Origin: Xylocopa sonorina
Taxonomy: Eukaryota; Arthropoda; Insecta; Hymenoptera; Apidae
DNA length: 64,000 bases
NCBI RefSeq assembly: GCF_050948175.1
Contig: NW_027490447.1
Span: 186,001-250,000 of the forward strand
Reading direction: 5' to 3'
Of this stretch, positions 50,925-63,230 are shown in pieces. Under the pieces are notes generated by a model. It was not told the origin of the DNA, searched no databases, and saw only the letters and a program-made list of their open reading frames with translations. The translations under genes and the position numbers were made by a program. Within the stretch, counting starts at the first letter, position 1. Each line of letters begins with the position of its first letter.

Positions 50925-53600
50925 ATGCGATATCCCGTTTGAAGGAGCATTAGAACACTATTGCCTCGATACGTAGACATCTGCAAACGCTATTGCCTAG
51001 AGAGGAGTGTCGAATTTACATTCATTTGAAGTATATGCGAGGTATAAGTGACACTTCGCAATGAATATTATATCTTATCATAAAACATCGAAATGGGATG
51101 CGATATCGCGTTTTGAGAAGCACTAGAACTCTATTGCTTCGATACGTAGACATCTGAGAACGCTATTTCCTAGAGAGGAGGTGTCGCATTTACTTTCATT
51201 TGAAGTGTATGCGAGGTATACATGACACTTCGCAATGAATATTATATCTTACCATGAAACATAGAAGTGAGTTGCGATATCGCGTTTTAACAAGCAATAG
51301 AACTCTATTGCTACGATACGTAGACATTTGAAAAGCTGCTCCCTAGTATGGAAGTGTCGCATTTACATTCTTCTGAATTGAATACGAGGTATACATGACA
51401 CTTTGTAATGTATATTATATCTTATCGTGAAACATAGAAATGAGATGCTATATCTCGTTATAAGAAGCATTAGAACTCTATTGCTACGATACGTAGGCAT
51501 CTGCAAACGCTATTTCCTAGCATGGAAGTGTCGCTTTTACAATGTTTTGAAGTGAATACGGGGTATACTTCACACTCCAAAATGAATATTATATCTTATC
51601 ATGAAACATAGAAATGAGATGCGATATCTCGATTTAAGAAGCACTAGAACTCTATTGCTTCGATACGTAGATATCTGAAAACGCTATTTCCTAGCAAGGA
51701 AGTGTCGCATTTACATTCATTTGAAGTGTATGCGTGGTATACATGACACTTCGCAATGAACATTATATCCAATCATGAAACGTAGAATCGGTATTCGATA
51801 TCGCGTTATGAGAAGCACTAGAAATCTATTGCTACGATACGTAGACATCTGCAGACCATATTTCCTAGCAAGTAAGTGTTGCATTTACATTCTTTCGAAG
51901 TGAATGCGAGGTATACATGACACTTCGCAATGGATATTATATCTTATCATGAAACATAGAACTGAGATGCGTTATCGCGTTTTAAGAGGCATTAGAACTC
52001 TATTGCTACGATACGTAGATATCTGTAGGCGCCATTTCCTAGCAAGGAAGTGTCGCATTTACATTCTTTTGAAGTGAATGCGGGGTATACATGACGCTTC
52101 GCAAAGGATATTATATCTCATCATAAAACATAGAAACGAGATGCGATATCGCGTTTTAAGGAGCAATAGAACTCAACTGCTTCTATACGGAGACACCAGC
52201 AAACGCTATTTCCTAGCAAGGAAGTGTCGCATTTACATTCTTTTGAAGTGAATACGAAGTATACATGACACTTCGCAATGGATATTATATCTTGTCGTGA
52301 AACATAGGAGTGAGATGCGACATCACGTCTTAAGAAGCATTAGAACCCTATTGCTTGGATACGTAGACATGTGCAAACGCTATTTCCTAGCAAGGAAGTG
52401 TCGCATCTACATTGTTTTGAAGTGAATACCGTGTATACATGACACTTCGCAATGAATATTATATCTTATCACGAAACATAGAAATGAGATGCGATATCGC
52501 GTTTTAAGGTGCATTAGAGCTCTATTGCTACGATACGTAGATAACTAGAGACGCTATTTCCTAGCAAGGAAGTGTCGCATTTACATTCTATTGAAGTGAA
52601 TGCGGGGTTTACATGACACTTCGCAATGGATATTATATCTTATCATGAAACATAGAACTGAGATGCGTTATCGCGTTTTAAGATGCATTAGAAGTTTATT
52701 GCTACGATACGTAGATATCTGGAGACGCTATTTCCTAGCAAGGAAGTGTCGCATTTACATTCTTTGGAAGTGAATACGGAGTATACGTGACATTTCGCAA
52801 TGGATATTATATCTTATCATGAAACGTGGAAGTAAGATGCGACATCACGTTTTAAGAAGCATTAGAACTCTATAGCTTCGACACGTAGACATCTGCAAAC
52901 GCTATTTCCTAGAATGGAAGTGTCGCATTTACATTCACTTGAAGTGAATACGAGGTATATATGACACTTCGCAATGAATATTATATCTCATCATGAAACA
53001 TACAAATGAGATGCGATATCTCGTTTTAACAAGCATTAGAAATCTATTGCTTCGATACGTAGTCATCTGCAAACGCTATTTCCTAGCAAGGAATTGTTGC
53101 ATTTACATTCATTTGAACTGTGTGCGAGGTATACGTGACACATCGCAATGAATATTATATCTTATCATGAAACATAGAAATGAGAAGCGATATCTCGTTT
53201 TAAGAAGCATTAGAACTCTACTGCTACACGTAGACACCTGCAGTCGCTACTTCCTAGTAAGAAAGTGTCGCATTTACATTCCTTTGGTGTGTATACGAGG
53301 TATACATAACACTCCACAATGAATATTATATGTTATCATGAAACAGAGAAATGACATGCGATATCGCGTTTTAGAAGTACTAGAACTCTATTGCTACGAT
53401 TCCAAGATATCTGGAAACGCTATTTCCTATAGAAAGGAAGCTTCGCATTTTCATTCATTTGAGGTGTATGCGAGGTACAACTGACACTTCGCAATGAGTA
53501 TCATATCTTATGATGAAACATAGAAATGAGACGAGATATCTCGTTTTAAGAAGCATTAAGAACTATATTGCAACGTCACGTAGATATCAGCAAACGCTAT
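50925..53600 (+). repeat. B2 segment collinear with B1 (13660-16340)
   Basis: Offset about 37,263 throughout, with shared rare variants. It shows that part of the array interior is orthologous between the two macro-units. Confidence 0.8.
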
Positions 53601-56600
53601 TTCCTAGGAAGAAAGTGTGGCATTTACATTCCTTTGAAAGGAATACAAGGTATACATGACACTTCGCAATGAATATTATATCTTATCATGAAACATAGAA
53701 ATGAGATGCGATATGGCGATTTATGAAGCATTTGATGTCTATTACTTCGATACGTTGACATCTGCAAACGCTATTTCCAAGCAAGGAAGTGTCGCATTTA
53801 CATTCTTTTGAAGTGAATACGAGGTATACATAACACTGCACACTGAATATTATACTTATCATGAAACACAGAAATGAGATGCGACATGGCGATTTTGAGA
53901 TGCATTAGAAATCTATTGGTTCGATAAGTAGACATCTGCAAACGCTACTTCCTAGCAAGGAAGTGTCGCATTTGCATTCTTTTGAAAGGAATACGAGGTA
54001 TACATGACACTTCGCAAATGAATATTATATCTTATCATGAAACATAAAAATGAGACGCGATATGACGATTTAAGAAGCATTAGAACACTATTGCTTCGAT
54101 ACGTAGATATCTGCAAACGCTATTTCCTAGCAAGGAAGTGTCGCATTTACATTCTTTTGAAATGAATACGAGGTAAGCATGACACTTCGCAATGAATATT
54201 ATATCTTATCACCAAACATAGAATTGAGATGCGATATCGCGATTTAAGAAGCATTAGAACACTATTTCATCGATACGTAGACATCTGCAAACGCTATTTC
54301 CTAGCAAGGTATTGTCGTATTCAACTTTCTTGTGAAGTGAATACGAGGGGTACATAACACTGCACATTTTATATTATATCTCATCATGAAACATCGGAAT
54401 GAGATGCGATATCGCGTTTTGAGAAGCATTAGAGCACTGTTGCTACGATACGTAGGCATCTGCAAACGCTATTTCCTAGCAAGGAATAGCGGCATTCACA
54501 TTCTTTTGAAGTGAATACGAGGAGTACATAACACTGCACATTAAATATTATATCTTATCATGAAACATAGAAATGAGAAACGATATCGCGTTTTGAGAAG
54601 CATTAGAGGACTAATGCTACGATACGGAGGCATCTGCAAACGCTATTTCCTAGCAAGGAATTGTGGCATTCACTTTCTTTTGAAGTGAATACGAGGATTA
54701 CATAACACTGCACATTAAATATTATATCTTATCATGAAACATTGAGATGAGATGCGATATCGCGATTTAAGAAGCATTAGAAATCTATTGCATCGATACG
54801 TAGACATCTGCAAACGCTATTTCCAAACAAGGAAGTGTCGCATTTACATGCATTTTAAGTGTATGCAAGGTATACATGACCCATCGCAATGAATATTATA
54901 TATTGTCATGAAAGATAGAAATGAGATGCGATATCGCGATTTAAGAAGCATTAGAACACTATTGGTTCGATACATAGACATCTGCAAACGCTACTCCTAA
55001 CAGCGGAGTGTCGCATTTACATTCTATTGAAAGGAATACGAGGTATACATGACACTTCACAATGATATTATATCTTATCATGAAACATAGAATTGAGATG
55101 CGATATGACGATTTAAGAAGCATTAGAACACTATTGCTTCGACACGTAGGCATCTGCAAACACTATTTCCTATCAAGGAACTGTCGCATTCACATTCGTT
55201 TGAATTGTATGCGAGGAATACATGAAACTTCGCAATGAATATTATATATTATCATGAAACATAGATATGAGATGCGATATCGCGAATTAGCAAGCTTTAG
55301 AAATCTATTGCTTCGATACGTAGACATCTGCAAACGCTATTTCCTAGGAAGGAAGTGTCGCATTTACATCATTTTAAGTGTATGCGAGGTATACATGACC
55401 CTTCGCAATGAATATTATATATTGTCATGAAACATAGAAATGAGATGCGATATCGCGATTTAAGAATCATTAGAACACTATTGCTTCAATACGTAGGCAT
55501 CTGCAAACGCTACTTAGTAGCAAGGACGTGTCGCATTTACAATCTTTTGAAACGAATACGAGGTATACATAAGACTCCACAATGAATATTATATCTTATC
55601 ATAGAATCCATAGAAATGAGATGCGATATCGCGAATTAGAAGGTTTTAGAACTCTATTGCTTCGATACGTAGACATCTGCAACGCTATTTCCTAGCAAGG
55701 AAGTGTCGCATTTACTTCCATTTGAAGTATAGACGAGATATACATAACACTGCACAATGAATATTATATCTTATCATGAAACATTGAGATGAGATGCGAT
55801 ATCGCGATTTAAGAAGCATTAGAAATCTATTGCTTCGATACGTAGACATCTGCAAACGCTATTTCCTAGCAAGGAAGTGTCGCATTTACATACATTTTAA
55901 GTGTATGCGAGGTATACATGACCCATCGCAATGATATTATATATTGTCATGAAAACATAGAAATGAGATGCGATATCGCGATTTTAGAATCATTAGAACA
56001 CTATTGCTTCAATACGTAGGCATCTGCAAACGCTACTTCCTAGCAAGGACGTGTCGCATTTACATTCTTTTGAAAGGAATACGAGGTATACATGACACAT
56101 CGCAATGAATATTATGTCTTATCATGAAACATAGAAATGAGATGCGATATCGCGATTTAAGAATCATTAGAACACTATTGCTTCGATACGTAGACATCTG
56201 CAAACGTTATTTCCTAGCAAGAAATTGTAGCATTTACATTCTTTTGAAGTGAATAAGAGATATACATAACACTGCACAATGAATTCTATATCTTATCATG
56301 AAACATAGAAATGTGATGTAATATGGCGATTTAAGAAGCATTAGAACACTAATTCTTCGATACGTAGACATCTGCAAACGCTACTTCCTAGCAAGGAAGT
56401 GTGGCATTTACATTCCTTTGAAAGGAATACAAGGTATACATGACACTTCGCAATGAATATTATATCTTATCATGAAACATAGAAATGAGATGCGATATGG
56501 CGATCTATGAAGCATTTGATGTCTATTACTTCGATACGTAGACATCTGCAAACGCTATTTCCTAGCAAGAAATTGTAGCATTTACATCCATTTGAAGTAT

Positions 56601-57164
56601 AGACGAGATATACATAACACTGCACAATGAATATTATATCTTATCATGAAACATAGAGATGAGATGCGATATCGCGATTTAAGAAGAATTAGAACACTAT
56701 TGCTTCGATACGTAGACATCTGCAAACGCTACTTCCTAGCAAGGCAGTGTCGCATTTACATTCTTTTGAAAGGAATACGAGGTATACGTGACACTTCGCA
56801 ATGTATATTATATCTTATCATGAAACATAGAAATGAGATGCGATATGACGATTTAAGAGGCAATAGAAATCTATTGCTTCGATACGTAGACATCTGCAAA
56901 CGCTACTTCCTAGCAAGAAAGTGTCGCATTTACATTCTTTTGAAACGAATACGAGGTATACATAACACTCCACAATGAATATTATATATTACCATGAAGC
57001 ATAGGAATGAGTAGCGATATCGTGTTTTGAGAAGCATTAGAACTCTAATGCCACGATACGTAGACATCTGCAAACGCTATTTCCTAGCAAGGAAGTGTCG
57101 CATTCACATCCATTTGAAGTATAGACGAGATGTACATAGCACTGCACAATGAATATTATATCTT

Positions 57165-58066
57165 ATCATGAAGCATAGAAATGAGATGCGATATCGCGTT
57201 TTAAGGTGCATTAGAGCTCTATTGCTACGATACGTAGATAACTAGAGACGCTATTTCCTAGCAAGGAAGTGTCGCATTTACATTCTTTTGAAGTGAATGC
57301 GGGGTTTACATGACACTTCGCAATGGATATTATATCTTATCATGAAACATAGAACTGAGATGCGTTATCGCGTTTTAAGATGCATTAGAAGTTTATTGCT
57401 ACGATACGTAGATATCTGGAGACGCTATTTCCTAGCAAGGAAGTGTCGCATTTACATTCTTTGGAAGTGAATACGGAGTATACGTGACATTTCGCAATGG
57501 ATATTATATCTTATCATGAAACGTGGAAGTAAGATGCGACATCACGTTTTAAGAAGCATTAGAACTCTATAGCTTCGACACGTAGACATCTGCAAACGCT
57601 ATTTCCTAGAATGGAAGTGTCGCATTTACATTCACTTGAAGTGAATACGAGGTATATATGACACTTCGCAATGAATATTATATCTCATCATGAAACATAC
57701 AAATGAGATGCGATATCTCGTTTTAACAAGCATTAGAAATCTATTGCTTCGATACGTAGTCATCTGCAAACGCTATTTCCTAGCAAGGAATTGTTGCATT
57801 TACATTCATTTGAACTGTGTGCGAGGTATACGTGACACATCGCAATGAATATTATATCTTATCATGAAACATAGAAATGAGAAGCGATATCTCGTTTTAA
57901 GAAGCATTAGAACTCTACTGCTACACGTAGACACCTGCAGTCGCTACTTCCTAGTAAGAAAGTGTCGCATTTACATTCCTTTGGTGTGTATACGAGGTAT
58001 ACATAACACTCCACAATGAATATTATATGTTATCATGAAACAGAGAAATGACATGCGATATCGCGA
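57165..58066 (+). repeat. Block copied from about 52470-53370 (27 monomers away)
   Basis: The five-monomer run starting with TTTTAAGGTGCATTAGAGC (52502 and 57199) and ending with AAACAGAGAAATGACATG is present twice, 4697 bp apart. The junction after it switches abruptly to a monomer with GCGAACTAGAAGG. Confidence 0.8.
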
Positions 58067-59760
58067 ACTAGAAGGTTTTAGAACTCTATTGCTTCGATAC
58101 GTAGACATCTGCAAACGCTATTTCCTAGCAAGGAAGTGTCGCATTTACATCCATTTGAAGTATAGACGAGATATACATAACACTGCACAATGAATATTAC
58201 ATCTTATCATGAAACATAGAGATGAGATGCGATATCGCGATTTATGAAGCATTAGAAATCTATTGCTTCGATACGTAGACATCTGGAAACGCTATTTCCT
58301 AGCAAGGAAGTGTCGCATTTACATACATTTTAAGTGTATGCGAGGTATACATGACCCATCGCAATGAATATTATATATTGTCATGAAACATAGAAATGAG
58401 ATGCGATATCGCGATTTAAGAATCATTAGAACACTATTGCTTCGATACGTAGGCATCTGCAAACGCTACTTAGTAGCAAGGACGTGTCGCACTTACAATC
58501 TTTTGAAACGAATACGAGGTATACATAAGACTCCACAATGAATATTATATCTTATCATGAAACATAGAAATGAGATGCGATATCGCGAATTAGAAGGTTT
58601 TAGAACTCTATTGCTTCGATACGTAGACATCTGCAAACGCTATTTCCTAGCAAGGAAGTGTCGCATTTACATTCTTTTGAAGTGAGTACGAGGTATACAT
58701 AACACTGCACAATGAATATTATATGTCATTATGAAACACAGAAATGAGAAGCGACATCGCGATTGGAGTAGCATTAGGACTCTATTGCTACGATACGTAG
58801 ATATCTGTAAAGGCTATTTCCTAGCAAGGAAGTGTCTTATTCACATTCTTTTGAAGTGCACACGAGGTAAACATGACACTTCGCGATGAATATTATATCT
58901 TATCATGAAGCATAGAAATGAGATGCGATATCGCGTTTTGAGAAGCATTAGAACACTATTGCTTCGGTACGTAGACATCTGCAAACGCTATTTCCTAGCA
59001 AGGAAGTTGTCGCATTTACATTCATTTGAAGTGTATGCGAGGTATACATTACACTACGCAATGAATATTATATACTATCATGAAACATAGAAATGAGAAA
59101 CTATATCGTGTTTTGAGAAGCATTAGAAATCTAATGCCACTATACGTAGATATCTGAAAACGCTATTTCCTAGCAAGGAAGTGTCGCATTTACATCCATT
59201 TGAAGTATAGACGAGATATACATAACACTGCACATTGAATATTATATCTTATCATGAAACATTGAAATGAGATGCGATATGGCGATTTAAGAAGCACTAG
59301 AGCTCTACTGCTTCGACACGTAGACATCTGCAAACGCCATTTACTAGCAAGGAAGTGTCGCATTTACATTCTTTTGAAGTGAATACGAGGTATACATAAC
59401 ACTCCAAAATGAATATTATATCTTATCATGAAACATAGAAATGTGATGTAATATGGCGATTTAAGAAGCATTGGAACACTATTTCTTCGATACGTAGACA
59501 TCTGCAAGCGGTACTTCCTAGCAAGGAAGTGTCGCATTTACATTCTTTTGAAAGGAATACAAGGTATACATGACACTTCGCAATGAATATTATATCTTAT
59601 CATGAAACATAGAAATGAGATGCGATATGGCGATTTATGAAGCATTTGATGTCTATTACTTCGATACGTAGACACTTGCAAACGCTATTTCCTAGCAAGA
59701 AATTGTAGCATTTACATCCATTTGAAGTATAGACGAGATATACATAACACTGCACAATGA
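58066..59760 (+). repeat. Block repeated from about 55100-56650 (17 monomers away)
   Basis: Rare variants TACTTAGTAGCAAGGACG (55508 region and 58465 region, 2957 bp apart) and GCGAATTAGAAGG (about 55629 and 58575) recur in the same order. Confidence 0.75.
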
Positions 59761-60408
59761 ATATTATATCTTATCGTGTGACATAGAAATGAGATGCGAT
59801 ATCGCGATTTAAGAAGCATTTGAAATCTTTGCTTCGATAAGTAGACATCTGCAAACTCTATTTCCTAGCAAGGAAGTGTCGCATTTAGATTCTTTTGTAG
59901 TGAATACGTGGTATACATAACACTGCACAATGAATATTATATCTTTTCATGAAACATAGAAATGAGATTCGATATTGCGATTTAAGAAGCATTTTAACTC
60001 TATTGCTTGGATACGTAGACGTCTGCAAACGCTACTTCCTAGCAAGGACGTGTCGCATTTACATTCTTCTGAAGTGATTACGAGGTATACATAACACTGC
60101 ACGATGAAGATTTTATCTTATCATGAAACATAGAAATGAAATGCGATGTCGCGTTTTAAGTAGCATTAGCACTCTATTGCTACGATACGTAGACACCTTC
60201 AATCGCAATTTCCTAGCATACGAGTGTCGCATTTACATTCACTTGTAACGTAGACGAGGAATACATAACACCTAGCAATGAATATTATATCTTATCATGA
60301 GACATAGAGATGAGGTGCGATATCGCGTCTTAACGAGAATTAGAACTCTATAGCTTCGATACAGAGATATCTGGGAACGTAATTTCCTTGAAAGGAAGTG
60401 TAGCATTT

Positions 60409-61990
60409 TGTGACGTCTTGCGTACCGCCTGCCACCCATCAACCTCCTCGCACCCGCCAGCATCAACCCCTGGACGCATGCAACCAGCCAAACTTGCCTG
60501 CAGAACCAGCAACTGGAAGTGTTTGCGCGCGCATACCTGCACGCGCTCACTTACACCGAGTTTCGCTGCCTCACTCGCACCGACGAGTATACCTGTCTCG
60601 CTCGTACCGGGCACCAGTGTCTCACTCGCACCACCGAGTATACCTGTCTCGCCCGCACCAAGGACGGCAGCCCTATCTCCCTCGCACCGAGGATTGCGTA
60701 CTGCAGGAAGACGTAGCCGCAGCCCATCACCTGAAATGGGGTCTTTTCCAATTCAGGGAACAGGATCTGCTAGAACCTATATATTACTTCTAAGCTAGGA
60801 CATACATACCATATCATGACGCATATATAAGAATTCCTAGATCTAAGTTACACTAAGTAAGATTCGTCCGGCCAGCGGCATGCGCCGCTAGCCCCACCAC
60901 GAGCCGCGGGTCCCCACTCGCTGGACCGCGCGCTCTCCTCCTCGAGACGCGAGTCCCCCACTCGCGGGACCGCGATCTCCCTACCACCAGCGTCCGCGAC
61001 CGTAGCGCCCCGCGAACCGAGGAGGTCAGAGACGCGTCTCCAGAGCACACACTCTAACTCGAGATCTCCTACCAAGGAGTCGAAAGCTCTAGTTCTAGAT
61101 CGTTAGCCACCTCAATGTGGGGTTCAGGCATTGTATTTCTATTTCCATTTTAACTTAGTCTTAGACTTAGAATAATTCCAGTTCTTGTATACTTTAAACC
61201 TAGAATATATTTTATTTTTACTATAACTATATCCAAGTACAAGTTCTTTTAGCAAGTCTACTATTTCCACATCCATTAATTTTATCAAGTGTTTATAATA
61301 CTAGATCTACTTTTAACATTACATTTAACTACGAATTCTTCCACGGGTCCTTCCATACAACTGGGGTTGATCTTCATCAAATTGAGGGAGTATAGAAATC
61401 GGCTTTGTGACGTTGAGACCGCCGCTTATCCTTCAGATCTTAGTCGAAAGTACAGAAAAACCTGGTGAATGAATCATGCTTCCGGTTTGCGAAGAACGCG
61501 ACGTGCGAGTAGGAAGAATTTTATACGATCACTTGTGCGTGAATATTTGGAGGGCCTTCCGAGAACCCTCGTATACCAGCGACCTGCCTTCGCACCAGCC
61601 CAGACGCCGTTTTCCGAAGCGACCGTCGACGATTCCGATCCAGACACCACGACGCATCACGCCGATTCTGCCACATTCAGCATCATCGCTGAATTCCGAC
61701 CGCCGTCCTTCTCTTCGCTGGCGACTGATCGAGATTTCCGTAGCAGCCAACAGAACGAAATCCGCTACGATCCCAGCGAAAGACCCTCCACGCCGTTTCC
61801 ACGTACAAATCGAGACAGAAGTCATCGAAAGGTAGGGTCATTCCCTTGTTATCCCGAGTGTTTTCGCTAGTGTCGCGTCAGTCAAAATTGTCGGACCCGG
61901 TCTTAATGCGTTCCCGCGGACCGAATTACCGAAAAATAGGCTCGTGTCGTAAAGCCTCCGGAGCAACGGAAAATAGTTTCACCGGACGTG
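60409..61990. repeat. U2 insert, copy 2 (more complete left end)
   Basis: It starts TGTGACGTC directly against the satellite and ends GGACGTGATA, so the whole block has near-inverted termini. Contents follow copy 1: minisatellite (60545-60695), TATATAA (60824-60830), AT-rich stretch, and LTR-like part. Plus- and minus-strand ORFs of 65-136 codons over 60272-60798 come from the GC-rich repeat and are not supported as genes. It could be one long LTR of about 1.58 kb or two nested elements. Confidence 0.85.
60545..60695 (+). repeat. Degenerate minisatellite, unit about 24-27 bp, U2 copy 2
   Basis: Same CTCGCACCGACGAGTATACC-type units as at 37212-37370, with small differences. Confidence 0.75.
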
Positions 61991-61993
61991 ATA
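61406..61993. mobile_element. LTR-like segment, U2 copy 2
   Basis: Starts TGTGACGTTGAG and ends GGACGTGATA at the satellite, the counterpart of 38085-38672. The last CA is altered to TA here. About 5-6% divergent from copy 1; the 133-codon ORF stays open, but roughly 18 of 23 base changes alter an amino acid. Confidence 0.4.
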
Positions 61994-63230
61994 CCTCGTA
62001 TTCACCTCAAAAGAATGTAAATGCGACACTTCCTTGCCAGGAAATAGCGTTTGCAGATGTCTACGTATCGAAGCAATAGATTTCTAATGCTTCTTAAAAG
62101 GCGATATCGCATCAAATTTCTATGTTTCATGATAATATATAATATTCATTGCGAAGTGTCATGTATACCTCGTATTTACTACAAAAGAATGTAAATGCGG
62201 CTCTACCTTGCCAGGAAATAGCGTTTGCAGATGTCTACGCATCGAAGCAATAGATTTCTAATGCTTCTTAAAAGGCGATATCGCATCACATTTCTATGTT
62301 TCATGATAATATATAATATTCATTGCGAAGTGTCATATATACCTCGTATTCACTTCAAAAGAATGTAAATGCGATACTTCCTTGCTATTACATGGAGTTT
62401 GTAGGTGTCTACGTATCGTAGCTATAGAGTTCTAATGCTTTTTAAATCGCGATATCGCAGCTCATTTCTATGTTTCATGATAAGATATAATATTCATTGT
62501 GGAGTGTAATGTATACCCCGTATTCACCTCAAAAGATTGTAAACGCGGCACTTCCTTGCCATTTAATAGCGTTTGCAGATGTCTACGCATTGTAGCAATG
62601 GAGTTCTAATGCTTCTGAAAACGCGATATTGCACCTCATTTCTATGTTTCATGATAAGATATAATTTTCATTGTGAAGTGTCATGTATACCCCGTATTCA
62701 CTTCAAAAGAATGTAAATGCGACACTTCCTTGCTAGGAAATAGCGTATCCAGATGTCAACGTATCAAATCAATAGGTTTCTAGTTCTTCTTAAAACGAGA
62801 TGTTGCATCTCACTTCTATGTTTCATGATAAGATATAATTTTCATTGCGAAGTGTCATGTATCCCTCGTATTCACTTCAAAAGAATGTAAATGCGAGTAT
62901 TCCTTGCTTGGAAATAGCGTTTGCAGATGTCTACGTATCGTAGCAATAAAGTTCGAATGCTACTTAAATCGCGATATTGCACCTCATTTCTATGGTTCAT
63001 GATAAGATATAATATTCATTGCGAAGTGTCATGTATACCTCGTATTCACTTCAAAATAATGTAAATGCGAGTATTCCTTGCTTGGAAATAGCGTTTGCAG
63101 TTGTCTACGTATCGTAGCAAAAGAGTTCTAATTCTTCTTAAAACGCGATATTGCACCTCATTTCTATGTTTCATGATAAGATATAGTATTCATTGTGCAA
63201 TGTTATGTATACCTTGTCTACACTCCAAAA
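61991..63230 (-). repeat. Satellite array A3 (minus orientation, about 7 monomers)
   Basis: Recognisable 174-bp monomers in the A orientation following U2 copy 2. They become gradually less similar to the consensus toward the right. Confidence 0.93.

Larger units (their letters stand above)
46081..60408 (+). repeat. Satellite array B2 (174-bp monomer, about 82 copies)
   Basis: Same monomer and orientation as B1 and bounded by the same inserts. The first monomer after U1 and the last before U2 match their B1 counterparts closely. Many single-base deletions within monomers are visible, more than in B1. No gene is seen. Confidence 0.96.

Noticed and set aside
56646..56978. Apparent 110-aa coding gene, and similar 60-104 aa ORFs throughout the satellite arrays
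   Set aside because: They are translations of the 174-bp monomer in frames where a stop happens to be mutated; no start context, splice or homology support.
5002..60408. CENP-B box within the monomer
   Set aside because: No match to the known vertebrate 17-bp box core was found in the monomer by eye; the dyads present are different sequences.
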